Origin: Geomonas anaerohicana
Lineage (GTDB): Bacteria > Desulfobacterota > Desulfuromonadia > Geobacterales > Geobacteraceae
Reading direction: 5' to 3'
Length of the DNA: 64,000 nt
Assembly (NCBI RefSeq): GCF_016458305.1
Contig: NZ_JAEMHL010000015.1
Location: 1-64,000, forward strand
Shown: positions 25,746 to 35,563 of the stretch, one piece after another
Position numbering within the stretch: position 1 is the stretch's first letter
Layout: the number at the start of each line of letters is the position of its first letter
Notes under the pieces: model-generated
The model's input: the letters and a program-made list of their open reading frames with translations, nothing else
Told to the model about the DNA's origin: nothing
The model's database searches: none
Program-made: the position numbers and the translations under genes

Positions 25746-25902
25746 ATACCGCCCCCTGTGCGGCACGAACTCCAGTTCCGACCGGCCGCTCTGCCGCTCC
25801 CGCTCCAACGCCCTCACCCCAGCCCTCTCCCGGAGGGAGAGGGGAGGTAGAAGCATGTGGCGGAAGATCATGCCTAATCAGGAAAGAAAAACGAGGTGCG
25901 CG

Positions 25903-26322
25903 ATGCTCAAGAAGGTGCTGGTAGTAGATGATTCGGAAATGATCCACAAGATGTACCGCCTGGTGCTGAACCGCTACAACTGCGAGATTCTCGACGCCAT
26001 GGACGGACAGCAGGCGCTCGACATGCTGGAGACGCACCAGGGCATCCAGCTCATCCTGCTCGACATCAACATGCCGGTGATGAACGGGGTGCAGTTCCTG
26101 GAGAAGGCGGGCGCGCTCGGCTACCCCCAAAGGATCCCGGTCGTCATCATCAGCACCGAAGGTAAGGAGGGCGATACCATCCGCGGCCTGCAGTTGGGCG
26201 CCAAGGGGTACGTCAAGAAGCCCTTCAATCCCACCCTGCTGCACGAGCTGATCGAGAAGCTCCTGCTCCCCTCGGGCGGCGCTGCCGAGTTCGACCAGCG
26301 CCGCTGCGCCAACACCCTGTAA
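25903..26322 (+). CDS. CheY-like single-domain response regulator 1
   Basis: About 139 residues: one receiver domain with acidic pair 'VVDDSEMI', phospho-Asp in 'ILLDINMPVMNG', Ser/Thr in 'VIISTEG' and Lys in 'YVKKPF'. Start at ATG 25903 (GAGGT upstream), which matches the paralogue that follows. First gene of the chemotaxis operon; together with the next gene it is a tandem duplicate. It likely receives phosphate from the CheA encoded downstream. Confidence 0.88.
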   Translation: MLKKVLVVDDSEMIHKMYRLVLNRYNCEILDAMDGQQALDMLETHQGIQLILLDINMPVMNGVQFLEKAGALGYPQRIPVVIISTEGKEGDTIRGLQLGAKGYVKKPFNPTLLHELIEKLLLPSGGAAEFDQRRCANTL

Positions 26323-26395
26323 GCTGGCGGCCGTCGGGACCCGCGGCGCCTGCGGCGCCCGGTGCCGGCCCGCACCCGCTTGGAAAGGTAGAGAG

Positions 26396-26815
26396 ATGAT
26401 GCTGAACAAGGTTCTTGTAGTCGACGATTCCGCGCTGATCCACCAGATGTACCACCTGGTATTGGCGCGCTACCGCTGCCAGGTGCTCGACGCGAGCAAC
26501 GGGCTGGAAGCGCTGGACATCCTGGCCCGGCAGTACGACGTGCAGCTTGTGCTGCTGGACATCAACATGCCGGTGATGAACGGGGTGCAGTTTTTAGAGA
26601 AGGCGTCGGCACTGGGGATCACGGAGCGGGTCCCGGTGGTCATCGTCAGCACCGAGGGGCGGGAAGCCGATACCGTGCAGGGACTCAAGCTGGGGGGGAG
26701 CGGCTACCTGACCAAGCCCTTCACGCCGAGCCAGCTGCACGAGGTGATTGTCAAGGTGCTCGCGGCCGGGGGGACCGGTCACGAGGCGGCAGAGGTGACG
26801 GCCCTTGAACGGTGA
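26396..26815 (+). CDS. CheY-like single-domain response regulator 2
   Basis: 139 residues, clearly paralogous to the preceding gene (shared 'KVLVVDDS', 'LLDINMPVMNGVQFLEKA' and 'VSTEG' motifs). Phospho-Asp in the same motif, Lys in 'LTKPFTPSQL'. It overlaps cheA by 11 bp, indicating coupled translation. Twin receivers may divide output and phosphate-sink roles. Confidence 0.88.
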   Translation: MMLNKVLVVDDSALIHQMYHLVLARYRCQVLDASNGLEALDILARQYDVQLVLLDINMPVMNGVQFLEKASALGITERVPVVIVSTEGREADTVQGLKLGGSGYLTKPFTPSQLHEVIVKVLAAGGTGHEAAEVTALER

Positions 26816-28508
26816 GTGCGATTTCTCAGTCCTGATCGGCGATTTCGTCGAAGACGCCGGGGGACACCTGGACGCGGTGGAGGGGTTCCTCCTCGAGTTG
26901 GAGCGGCGCGCCCCGGAAGGCTGCGACGGCGAGCTGGTCACCCTGATCCAGGGGCACTTGCACACCCTCAAGGGGAACTCCGGGATGATGGGGCTCGTGC
27001 CGCTGCAGCAGTACGTGCACCGCCTGGAAGAGGTGATGAAGGAGACCGGCGCCGGGGTGCTCGCCCTGGGCCCTGCGTTCTTCGGCACGCTCTACGGCGG
27101 CGTCAATGCGCTCCGCTCGGCACTGTTTGCCTTCGCCCAGTCCCCTGACGCCGCGCTTAATTTCGCCGCCGAGGAGACCGCCCTGGAGGCGCTGCGCGCA
27201 GCGCCCGAGGCCGCGGCGGAGGCGGAGGCGGTGGCGGTGGCCGTGCCCAGCCCCGCGGCCGACAGCGCCGCCCCGGCAGCCGGGGCGGTCGCCTCCCGTC
27301 CCGCCACCCCGGCGGAATTCGGCTACATCACCCAGAAAAGCAGCACCCTCAAGGTGAACTTCGAGAAGCTGGACGAGCTCTTGAACCTGATGGGGGAGCT
27401 GGTCATCCAGCGCACCGCCCTTGCCACCCTGGAAAAGCGCCTGCGCGAAGAGGTCACCGACCGGGAACTGCTGAACGCCTTCAACGAGACCAGCCAGCTG
27501 ATCGGCAAGAGTACCGACGACCTGCGCCAGTCCATCATGAAGGTGCGCATGCTCCCGGTGAAGAGCGTGTTTCAGCGCTTCCAGCGCCTGGTGCGCGACC
27601 TCTCGGTGGGGCACGGCAAGGAGGTGCGCCTGCTCCTGGCCGGTGAGGAGACCGAGCTGGACAAGACGGTGCTAGACGAGATCGGCGAGCCTTTGCTGCA
27701 CCTGATCAGGAACGCGGTGGACCACGGCCTGGAGACGCCCGCCGAGCGGCGCGCCCGCGGCAAGGAGCCCCGCGGCACCCTGACCCTCGGGGCGCGCCAC
27801 GAGAGCAACCACATCGTCATCTCGGTCTCCGACGACGGCCGCGGCATGGACCCGGAGGAGATCCGCAGGAAGGCGATAGAGCGCGGCGTGCTGGAGCCGG
27901 AAGCGGCCCGGGCCATGAGCGAGGCGGAACTCCTGCAGCTGGTCTTCGTGCCCGGTTTCTCGACCAGGAGCGAGGTGACCGAGACCTCCGGCCGCGGCAT
28001 CGGGCTCGACGTGGTCAAGAAGATCGTCTCCTCGTTAAACGGCATCATCGAGATCGAGTCCAAGGTGGGGCGCGGCACCACCTTCACCATGATGCTGCCG
28101 TTGACCCTGGCCATCATCACCGCGCTCATGGTGGAGGTGGCGGGCGAGACCTACGCGGTGCCGCTCTCCGGGGTCCTCGAGAGCGTCCAGGTGCAGGCAG
28201 CGGAGTTCCACGACACCGGCAACGGCGAGGTGATCATGCTGCGCGACCGGGTGCTCCCGCTGCATCGGCTGGACCGCTTCTTCGGGCGGGAGAGCGGCGC
28301 ACAAAAAGAACAGGAGTACGTGGTGGTGGTCGCCAGCGGCGACAAGAAGGGGGGACTAGTGGTGGACCGGTTGGTCGGCCAGCAGGAGATCGTCATCAAG
28401 GGACTGGACGACTACCTGGGTGAGCTCCCCGGTATCTCCGGCGGCACCGTGCTCGGCGACGGCAGGGTCTCCCTCATCATAGATATCCCCTCGATACTGG
28501 GGCGCTGA
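26805..28508 (+). CDS. cheA: Chemotaxis histidine kinase CheA
   Basis: 567 residues. Hpt (P1) with phospho-His in 'HLHTLKGNSGMMG'; an Ala/Glu/Pro-rich linker (about 125-165) where a CheY-binding P2 domain would normally sit; dimerisation domain 'MGELVIQRTALATLEKRL'; HATPase with 'LIRNAVDHGLE', 'DDGRGMD' and 'GRGIGLDVVK'; and a C-terminal CheW-like domain. The TTG start overlaps the preceding gene. Shorter than classical CheA (~650), consistent with P2 loss. It should couple the neighbouring receptor to the two CheY-like proteins. Confidence 0.93.
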   Translation: MNGECDFSVLIGDFVEDAGGHLDAVEGFLLELERRAPEGCDGELVTLIQGHLHTLKGNSGMMGLVPLQQYVHRLEEVMKETGAGVLALGPAFFGTLYGGVNALRSALFAFAQSPDAALNFAAEETALEALRAAPEAAAEAEAVAVAVPSPAADSAAPAAGAVASRPATPAEFGYITQKSSTLKVNFEKLDELLNLMGELVIQRTALATLEKRLREEVTDRELLNAFNETSQLIGKSTDDLRQSIMKVRMLPVKSVFQRFQRLVRDLSVGHGKEVRLLLAGEETELDKTVLDEIGEPLLHLIRNAVDHGLETPAERRARGKEPRGTLTLGARHESNHIVISVSDDGRGMDPEEIRRKAIERGVLEPEAARAMSEAELLQLVFVPGFSTRSEVTETSGRGIGLDVVKKIVSSLNGIIEIESKVGRGTTFTMMLPLTLAIITALMVEVAGETYAVPLSGVLESVQVQAAEFHDTGNGEVIMLRDRVLPLHRLDRFFGRESGAQKEQEYVVVVASGDKKGGLVVDRLVGQQEIVIKGLDDYLGELPGISGGTVLGDGRVSLIIDIPSILGR

Positions 28509-28545
28509 ACCTAAAGGCATAAGAGTTATCGCAAAGGAGAAAGGC

Positions 28546-29088
28546 ATGGCAGAGCAATTTATCCTCCCAAGCTCGGGGCTCGCGGAGGACGTGCTGGCCC
28601 GGTTCATCGAACAGGCCCAGGAGGAGGTGGACCGGGGTACGCTGGTCGACTCCACGGCCCAGGGTGGAGGGGCGCTGCAACTGGTCACCTTCCGGCTGGG
28701 CAAGGAAGAGTACGGCGTCGACATCAACAGCGTCCAGGAGATCATCCGGGGGGGCGGCATCACGGATGTCCCCGGGGCCCCCCCCCACGTCGAGGGGGTC
28801 ATCAACCTGCGCGGCAAGATCATCCCGGTGGTCAACCTGCGCCGGCGCTTTGCCCGCCCCGACATCGAGGCCAACGAGGAGCAGCGCATCGTGGTGGTGG
28901 AACTGGGCGAGAAGCGCCTGGGGATGCTGGTCGACTCGGTGCGCCAGGTGATCCAGTTCTCCACCAGCCTCGTCGAGGAGATGCCCGAGGACGCCACCAC
29001 CCCCGAGGCGAGCTACATCCGGGGCATGGCGAAGCTCGATACCCGCCTGGTCATCATCTTGAACCTCAATCGTGCCCTCTTGCTCTAG
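28546..29088 (+). CDS. cheW: CheW coupling protein
   Basis: 180 residues. A ~35-residue N-terminal extension precedes a CheW SH3-like fold: 'LVTFRLGKEEYGVDINSVQE', 'GAPPHVEGVINLRGKIIPVV' and 'VDSVRQVI'. Ribosome site AAAGGAG. It links the receptor to CheA; it lies between cheA and the mcp gene. Confidence 0.93.
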   Translation: MAEQFILPSSGLAEDVLARFIEQAQEEVDRGTLVDSTAQGGGALQLVTFRLGKEEYGVDINSVQEIIRGGGITDVPGAPPHVEGVINLRGKIIPVVNLRRRFARPDIEANEEQRIVVVELGEKRLGMLVDSVRQVIQFSTSLVEEMPEDATTPEASYIRGMAKLDTRLVIILNLNRALLL

Positions 29089-29118
29089 CACGCGGCACTA
29101 CCAGTAAAGGAGAAGGAG

Positions 29119-31425
29119 ATGTTAAAGAACGTTCGCATAGGGGGCCGGCTCGGCCTTGGTTTCGGCATCATGCTGGTCATCGTCATGGCGGTTGGCGGCA
29201 CCGGCTACTGGGGAGTGAAGGAGAGCACCCAGACCACCATCGCCATGCTGCAGGGGGACGCCACCATCTCGGAAAACGCCTCCCGGGCACGCGCCAACGT
29301 GGTGGGGCTTCGGCGCTACGAGAAGGACCTCTTCCTCAACATCGGTGACCGCGACAAGGAAAAGGAGTACCTGGGCAAGTGGAACGAGCAGCGCGAGCAC
29401 CTGGAGAACCGCCTGAAGGACCTGGACAAGATCGTGGTGCTGCAGAAGGAGAGGGACGAGATCAAGGCGATGAAGGAGGAGCTCGCCGCCTACGAGGCGG
29501 GCTTCACCAAGATCTACCAGCAGATCGAGGCGGGGCGCATCAAGAGCCCGGCCCAGGCCAATAACGCCGTCGAGCCCTACAAGGCGGGCATCCACAAGTT
29601 CGAGTCCGTCTCCAAGGATATGGCCGACGAGAGCAACAAGCGCATGGACAGCAAGGAGAAGGTGATGATCGACCTCTCCCGGCACGTGACCCTTCTTGTG
29701 CTGGGAAGCGTACTGGTGAGCCTCGTGGTGGGGATCCTGGTGAGCTTTTTGATCACCCGCAGCATCACCGCCCCCATCAATGCTGCGGTCGAGGTGGCCA
29801 AGACCGTGGCCGCGGGCGATCTCACCGTGACCGTCGAGGTGAACTCCAAGGACGAGGTGGGCGAGCTGCTCTCGGCCATGCAGACCATGGTGCAGAACCT
29901 CATGGCCATGATCGGCAAGATCCGCGGCACCTCCGGCGAGGTGGCCTCCGCTGCCGGCCAGATCTCGGCCAACACGCAGCAGCTCACCAAGTCGGCGCAC
30001 GGCCAGGCCTCGGCCACCGAGGAGACCTCGGCCACCATGGTGCAGATGGCCGCCTCGATCCAGACCGTCGCCGCCAACGCCGATTCCCTGGCCGCCAACG
30101 CGGACGAGGTATCCTCCTCCATCGAGGAGCTGGGCGTTTCCAGCGAGCAGGTGGCCAAAAGCGCCGACGTGATGGCGAGCGCAGTCGCCGAGACCTCGGC
30201 CACCATCGAGCAGATGACCATCTCCATCGAGAACGTGGCGCAAAACGCGGACGAACTGATGACCTCGGTCGCCGAGACCTCCGCGACCATCGAGCAGATC
30301 ACCGTCTCCATCGACCAGGTGGCCAGCAACTCCCAGGAGCTGCAGAAGGTGGTGGCCGATTCCTCCTCCACCATCGAGGAGATGGCCGCGTCCATCCGCC
30401 AGGTGGCAAGGAACGTCGAGGAGGCGGACCAGGTGGCCAAGGGGGCGGCCAAGGAAGGAAACGCCGGCCTCGAGGCGGGTCAGCAGGCGGTGACCGCCAT
30501 GGGGCGCGTGGCCGAGGTGATCGAGAAGACCTCCGACTCCATCCTGAACCTGGGGCGGCGCTCCGAGGAGATCGGCAACATCGTCAAGGTGATCGGCGAG
30601 ATCGCGGACCAGACCAACCTCCTGGCCCTGAACGCCGCCATAGAGGCGGCGCGCGCCGGCGACGCCGGGCGCGGCTTCGCCGTGGTGGCCGACGAGGTGA
30701 GAAAGCTCGCCGAGCGCAGCATGGGGGCCACCAAGGAGATCGCCCTGGTGATCCGCCAGGTGCAGGCCGACACCGGCGAGTCGGTGAAGTACGGCGAGAT
30801 CGCCTCCCAGGAGGCCAAGAACTCCATGGAACTGATCACCCTGGCCGGCAACTCTCTGGAGAACATCGTCTCCAGCATCGAGCGCACCAGCACCCTCATG
30901 TCCGACATCGCCCGCATGACCGCCGAGCAGTCCAATGCCTCGAACCAGGTGCTGAGGGCGGTGGAGCAGATGAGCGGGGCCTCGGACGTGGTGGCCAACG
31001 CCGCCCGCGAGCAGGCGACCGGCGGCAGACAGATCCGGATCGCCGTGGAGCGGATGAACCAGCTCACCCAGGAGGTGACCGGTTCCGCCAAGGAGCAGGC
31101 CTTGGGGAGCCGCCAGATCCGCATCGCGGTGGAGAACATGAACCAGGTCACCAGCCAGGTGACCCTGGCCACCCGCGAGCAGTCCCTGTCCGCGCGCCAG
31201 ATCGTGGCCGCCGTGAACAGCATGACCGCCATGACCCAGTCGGTCGCCAACGCCACCTCCGAACAGAAGAAAGGGGGCGAGATGGTGGTGGTCGCCATGG
31301 ACAACATCAGCGACATCACCCGGGAGAACCTCTCCGCCGTCGAGCAGCTCTCGCGCGCGGCGCAGAACCTGACCCAGCAGGCCGACGAGATGACGGCGCT
31401 GGTAGGGACCTTCAAGGTGGCCTGA
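29119..31425 (+). CDS. Methyl-accepting chemotaxis protein, extended cytoplasmic coil
   Basis: 768 residues. TM1 near 14-34, a periplasmic four-helix-type domain, TM2 near 192-212 ([19 protein letters not shown]), HAMP, then an unusually long coiled region with repeated heptad segments such as '[20 protein letters not shown]'. The signalling tip is '[20 protein letters not shown]'. The C-terminal arm also has repeating blocks ('[14 protein letters not shown]'). Located inside the che operon, so probably the dedicated receptor of this CheA. Ligand unknown. Confidence 0.92.
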   Translation: MLKNVRIGGRLGLGFGIMLVIVMAVGGTGYWGVKESTQTTIAMLQGDATISENASRARANVVGLRRYEKDLFLNIGDRDKEKEYLGKWNEQREHLENRLKDLDKIVVLQKERDEIKAMKEELAAYEAGFTKIYQQIEAGRIKSPAQANNAVEPYKAGIHKFESVSKDMADESNKRMDSKEKVMIDLSRHVTLLVLGSVLVSLVVGILVSFLITRSITAPINAAVEVAKTVAAGDLTVTVEVNSKDEVGELLSAMQTMVQNLMAMIGKIRGTSGEVASAAGQISANTQQLTKSAHGQASATEETSATMVQMAASIQTVAANADSLAANADEVSSSIEELGVSSEQVAKSADVMASAVAETSATIEQMTISIENVAQNADELMTSVAETSATIEQITVSIDQVASNSQELQKVVADSSSTIEEMAASIRQVARNVEEADQVAKGAAKEGNAGLEAGQQAVTAMGRVAEVIEKTSDSILNLGRRSEEIGNIVKVIGEIADQTNLLALNAAIEAARAGDAGRGFAVVADEVRKLAERSMGATKEIALVIRQVQADTGESVKYGEIASQEAKNSMELITLAGNSLENIVSSIERTSTLMSDIARMTAEQSNASNQVLRAVEQMSGASDVVANAAREQATGGRQIRIAVERMNQLTQEVTGSAKEQALGSRQIRIAVENMNQVTSQVTLATREQSLSARQIVAAVNSMTAMTQSVANATSEQKKGGEMVVVAMDNISDITRENLSAVEQLSRAAQNLTQQADEMTALVGTFKVA

Positions 31426-31426
31426 C

Positions 31427-32365
31427 ATGGAACGAGCGGGGAACCTGGCATACCGGGACGGGGCGCCGGACCCGTACCTGGAGCGGATCCGGGAGCGGGT
31501 CTTCCAAAGGAGCAGGCTCTACTTCGGGCCGCGCAAGCTCTCCCTGTTCCGGCAGCGGCTGGAAAGCAGGCTGGCGCAGCTCGGGCTCTCCGATTACGAG
31601 GCCTACCTGAGCCTTTTGGAACAGACCCCGGCAGAGTACGGCTCCCTGCTCGACCTGATGACCATCAACGAGACCTTCTTCTTCAGAAACCCGGACCAGT
31701 TCCGCCACCTGCAACAGGTGGTGCTCCCTGAGCTGGAACTGGTCCGGGGGCGGGAGCTGATGCGCTCGTGGGGGGAAAGCGGCAGCGCCGGCGACAAGGT
31801 CATGAAGCTGCGCGTCCTGTGCGCCGGCTGCTCCACCGGCGAGGAGCCCTACTCCGTGGCCATGACCCTCCTGGAGGGGCTGCGCTACCCCAAGGCCTGG
31901 GACATCGAGGTCGTCGCCGGCGACATCAGCAAGAGCTGTCTCGATACGGCGCGGGTGGGGTACTACGAGACGGACCGGCTGCAGCAGATCCCGTCCCACC
32001 TGGTGCAGAAATATTTCGTGCCGAGCGCCGGCGGCGCCTTCGTGGGGGAGGACCTGAGGGCGCTGGTGCGCTTCATGCCGCTCAACCTGAACCAGCTCAT
32101 GGAGGGGGAGCTCCCCCCGGGCCTTGCCACCGGCTGGGGCGGCTTCGACCTCGTCTTCTGCCGCAACGTGATGATCTACTTCGCGCCGGGGTGCCAGCAG
32201 CTCCTCGTGGAAACCCTCTCGCGGCTCATGGCCCCGGGGGGGCACCTGTTCACCGGCGACGCCGAGCCGCTGCATCTTTTCAGCCACGACCTCGCCGCAG
32301 TCCCCGATGCCAGCTGTCTCGTCTACCGGAAAATGGAGAACATAGAACATGCTTCAACCTTATGA
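31427..32365 (+). CDS. cheR: Chemoreceptor methyltransferase CheR (first copy)
   Basis: 312 residues. N-terminal helical CheR domain with 'LMTINETFFFRNPDQFRH', and a SAM-binding domain with 'LRVLCAGCSTGEEPYSVAM' and 'FDLVFCRNVMIYF'. Methylates receptor glutamates. Starts one base after the mcp stop and overlaps the HEAT-repeat gene by 17 bp. A second, diverged cheR lies two genes on. Confidence 0.92.
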   Translation: MERAGNLAYRDGAPDPYLERIRERVFQRSRLYFGPRKLSLFRQRLESRLAQLGLSDYEAYLSLLEQTPAEYGSLLDLMTINETFFFRNPDQFRHLQQVVLPELELVRGRELMRSWGESGSAGDKVMKLRVLCAGCSTGEEPYSVAMTLLEGLRYPKAWDIEVVAGDISKSCLDTARVGYYETDRLQQIPSHLVQKYFVPSAGGAFVGEDLRALVRFMPLNLNQLMEGELPPGLATGWGGFDLVFCRNVMIYFAPGCQQLLVETLSRLMAPGGHLFTGDAEPLHLFSHDLAAVPDASCLVYRKMENIEHASTL

Positions 32366-34709
32366 TCCCGTTGGTCCCGAATTGACCCGCCTGCAGGAAC
32401 GTTCACTCCCGGAGCTGCTTCTGTTCGTCGGCGATGCCGAGCGCGGTCGCAAGAGCGAGGCCCTGGACACCATCATCGGCCGCGGGCTGGAAGCGATCTA
32501 TCCCGCACTCGAGGCGGCGGTGCGCGACAATGACAACGCCGACCTGAGAAACGGCGCCATGGAAGTGCTGGTGCAGATCGGGGGGGACGCGGTGCCGCGC
32601 CTGGGGCGGCTGCTCACCGACGCAGACGTGGAGATCCGCAACTTCAGCGCGGTGATGCTGGGCGACATCGGCAGTCGCGACGCGGTGGACTACCTGATCC
32701 GGGCACTGGCCGACCCGGACAGCAACGTGAGCCACTCCGCCGCTGAGGCGCTGGGCAAGATCGGCGACCGCAGCGCCCTGGTGCCGCTGTTGGAACTTCT
32801 CAAGGGGGATTTCTGGCTGCAGTACCCGGCCATCTGCGCCATCGGAGAGCTGCGCGACTACCGCGCCGTGCCGCACCTTTTGCCGCTGCTCGATAACGAG
32901 ATGCTGCGCGGCGCTGTGGTTGAGGCGCTGGGCAAGGTGGGGGACCACCGCGCCCTGTACGCGCTGGCCGGGATCCTCCCCTTCGTGGAAGAGAACCTGG
33001 CGCGCGGCGTGGCCCGTGCCATGGCGTCCATCATCACCACCCTGAACGACCAGGAGAGCTACAAGAACCGCATCGCCATGGGGAGTCAACAGGACCAGCT
33101 GCGCCAGCTCCTCTCCGCGCGGGGCGTGGAACGGCTCAAGTCGATGCTTTGGGAAGCCGGCGACGCCGAGACATCCCAGGCGGCGGCGATGCTCCTGGGG
33201 TGGATGGGGGAGCTCTCCGCCATCGACGGATTTTTCGGGCTCCTGGGCGACGAGCGCAACCACCAGGTGGTCGAGAACGCGGTGCTCTGCCTGGGGAGAG
33301 ACGCTGAAGACAAGCTGCTGGCCGCCCTGGAGCATGACAGCGCCGCGGTGCGTCTGGTCGCCCTGCGCGCGCTGCGCTGGCTCGGCGTCCCCTGTGCGGC
33401 CGGCGAACTGGCGCGCCTGCTCTCCCAGGACGAAGAGCCGGTACAGCTCGAGGTGCTGGAGACGCTGCAGTCGTTCCCGGAAGAGTCGCTGCTGCCGCAA
33501 CTGCAGCTCCTTCTGGCTGAAGGGAGCGACGCGCTGGCGCAGCAGGCGGCCGAGGTGCTGGCCCGCCATCGTCTCGGCCCCGTGCTGGAACTCTTCGACC
33601 GGCTGGCGCACTCCCCCTCGGTGCAGTCGCGGCGCCGGGCCGCCATGCTCCTGGGGTGCCTGAAGCAGGGTGGCGGGGTGGAGAACCTGCGCCTGCTCTG
33701 CCTGGACGACGAGCCCGAGGTGCGGACCGAAGTGGTGCGCTCCATCGGCAGGCAGCAGGTCAGCCAGGCCGTGCCGCTTTTGTGCCGGGCGCTGTGCGAC
33801 CCCGAGGAATCGGTGCGCGAGGCGGCGGTGCTCGCCGCGGCGGAACTGGGTGAGACCATGCTCCTGGACGAGCTTTTGGCCCTCTTGGGCAGCGGCCGCG
33901 AGGACCTCGACTACTGCGTGATCCGTGCGCTGGGCGACATGGGGGCGCGTGACGCCGGGAGCTTCCTGGTGCAGTACCTGGTCGGGGGGGTGTCGCGCCA
34001 GCTCGAGTACGCCATCGTGGAAACCCTGGGGAAGCTCGCCTACAAGGAGGCTTCCGAGCTGGTGGTCAGGCGCTACCTGAACCACGCCGATCCCGACTTC
34101 AGGCGGCTCGCCGTCTACACCCTGGGTGAACTGGGCGACCAGGAGTCGCTCAAGGCGGTCGAGGAAGCGGTGGGGGATGCGCACTGGAGCGTGCGCATCG
34201 CGGCGCTGCGCGTGCTGGGCAAGATCGGCGGGGGGCGCGAGCTGCCGCTGCTCCTCAAGGGGGTCAACGATGCCGACGCCATGGTGCGCAAGCACGCCAT
34301 CACCGTGCTCGGGGAGTTGCGTAACCCCGTTACCGTGCCGGAGCTGGTGGCACTGCTCGACGACCCGGAGGTGGGGAGGCAGGCCTTCGAGGCGCTGGTG
34401 ACCTTCGGGCGTGGCGGGCTCCCCTGGCTGCACCGTATCATGAAGAAGAACTACAGCGCCGAGCTGCGCGAACGGGTCATCGACGTGATCGGGAAGATCG
34501 CGGACCACAAGAGCGTGGACGCGCTTTTGGAGCTTCTCTACGACGAGAGCGAGATCGTCCGGCTCGCCGCCATCGACGCATTGTGCCACTGCTACGATTC
34601 CCTGCCGCTCAAGCGCCTGATCCAGGTGAGAAAGGACGACCGCAGCGTCGAAGTCCGCACCAGGGCCGAGCTTGCGCTGAAGAGTTTCGCGCAGCAGGAA
34701 TACCTTTGA
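32349..34709 (+). CDS. Large HEAT-repeat scaffold protein of the che operon
   Basis: 786 residues made almost entirely of HEAT/PBS-lyase-type helical repeats of ~31 residues, with recurring patterns such as 'LGDIGSRDAVDYLIRALADP', 'ALGKIGDRSALVPLLELL' and 'TLGELGDQESLKAVEEAV'. No catalytic domain, signal peptide or membrane segment, so a cytoplasmic protein-protein scaffold is likely. It is translationally coupled to both flanking cheR genes (17-bp overlap before, TGATG junction after). Association with the methylation system is inferred from this placement. Confidence 0.85.
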   Translation: MLQPYDPVGPELTRLQERSLPELLLFVGDAERGRKSEALDTIIGRGLEAIYPALEAAVRDNDNADLRNGAMEVLVQIGGDAVPRLGRLLTDADVEIRNFSAVMLGDIGSRDAVDYLIRALADPDSNVSHSAAEALGKIGDRSALVPLLELLKGDFWLQYPAICAIGELRDYRAVPHLLPLLDNEMLRGAVVEALGKVGDHRALYALAGILPFVEENLARGVARAMASIITTLNDQESYKNRIAMGSQQDQLRQLLSARGVERLKSMLWEAGDAETSQAAAMLLGWMGELSAIDGFFGLLGDERNHQVVENAVLCLGRDAEDKLLAALEHDSAAVRLVALRALRWLGVPCAAGELARLLSQDEEPVQLEVLETLQSFPEESLLPQLQLLLAEGSDALAQQAAEVLARHRLGPVLELFDRLAHSPSVQSRRRAAMLLGCLKQGGGVENLRLLCLDDEPEVRTEVVRSIGRQQVSQAVPLLCRALCDPEESVREAAVLAAAELGETMLLDELLALLGSGREDLDYCVIRALGDMGARDAGSFLVQYLVGGVSRQLEYAIVETLGKLAYKEASELVVRRYLNHADPDFRRLAVYTLGELGDQESLKAVEEAVGDAHWSVRIAALRVLGKIGGGRELPLLLKGVNDADAMVRKHAITVLGELRNPVTVPELVALLDDPEVGRQAFEALVTFGRGGLPWLHRIMKKNYSAELRERVIDVIGKIADHKSVDALLELLYDESEIVRLAAIDALCHCYDSLPLKRLIQVRKDDRSVEVRTRAELALKSFAQQEYL

Positions 34710-35563
34710 TGACCGTTGCGAAGATCGCGATGCAGGCTGAGGAGTTCAGGCTGATCAGGGAGTACGTGGCGGAGTCGATGGGGCTCGTGCTGGAGGAGGG
34801 GACGCACAAGGGGCTGGCCGCGAAGCTGTCGCCGCGGCTGCAGGAGCTGAGGCTGAAGAGCTTCGCCGAGTATTACAGCTACCTCAAGTTCTCCCCGGGG
34901 CGAAGCGCGGAGTGGCAGCGCCTGGTCCCCCTCATCACCAACAACGAGACCTACTTCTTCAGGGAGGCCGCGCAACTCTCGGTCCTGGTGCAGCAGGTGC
35001 TGCCGGCGCTCAAGGAAAGCAAACTCGCCCGCGGCGAGCGCTCGCTGCGTATCCTCTCGGCCGGCTGCTCGACCGGCGAGGAGGTCTACACCCTCGCCAT
35101 GCTCCTTTTGGAGTCGGGGGGCTTCACCTGGGACTGGGACGTGCGCATAGCCGGCATCGACGTCGATGAGCGGGTACTGGACGCGGCCCGGCAGGGGAGT
35201 TACGGCGAGCGTGCCTTCTGGGCCACCGAGCCGCACCTGGTGGAGAGGTACCTGAAGCGCCAGGGCGACCGGTACGTGGTGCGGGACATCCTGAGGAAGT
35301 GGACCAGCTTCACCCAGGGCAACCTGCTCGACCTGGCCGATACCGCGGCGGGGGAGCAGTACGACGTCATCCTGTGCCGCAACGTCCTGATCTATTTCGC
35401 GGACCAGACCGTCCAGCGGGTGGTGGACAACTTCGGCGCCCTGCAGCGGTCCGGAGCCTACCTGTTCCTCGGGCATTCGGAGTCGCTGTCCAGGACCCAG
35501 GCGTCCTACCGGCCGCTGCGGTTCCCGGGCGCCATCATCTACCAGAAGAGGGAGACAGCTTGA
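34709..35563 (+). CDS. cheR: Chemoreceptor methyltransferase CheR (second copy)
   Basis: 284 residues. CheR N-terminal domain with 'LITNNETYFFREAAQL', SAM site 'LRILSAGCSTGEEVYTLAML', and 'YDVILCRNVLIYF'. The start ATG 34709 overlaps the previous stop (TGATG). Differs clearly from the first CheR in the N-terminal and C-terminal parts, so not a recent duplicate. Overlaps cheB by 4 bp. Confidence 0.92.
   Translation: MTVAKIAMQAEEFRLIREYVAESMGLVLEEGTHKGLAAKLSPRLQELRLKSFAEYYSYLKFSPGRSAEWQRLVPLITNNETYFFREAAQLSVLVQQVLPALKESKLARGERSLRILSAGCSTGEEVYTLAMLLLESGGFTWDWDVRIAGIDVDERVLDAARQGSYGERAFWATEPHLVERYLKRQGDRYVVRDILRKWTSFTQGNLLDLADTAAGEQYDVILCRNVLIYFADQTVQRVVDNFGALQRSGAYLFLGHSESLSRTQASYRPLRFPGAIIYQKRETA

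Noticed and set aside
29122-31428. 768-residue minus-strand frame opposite the MCP
   Set aside because: Exact antisense of a highly repetitive, GC-rich gene; composition (His, Gly, Leu) is typical of a shadow frame.
32403-34589. 728-residue minus-strand frame opposite the HEAT-repeat gene
   Set aside because: Antisense shadow with no domain signature or start signals.
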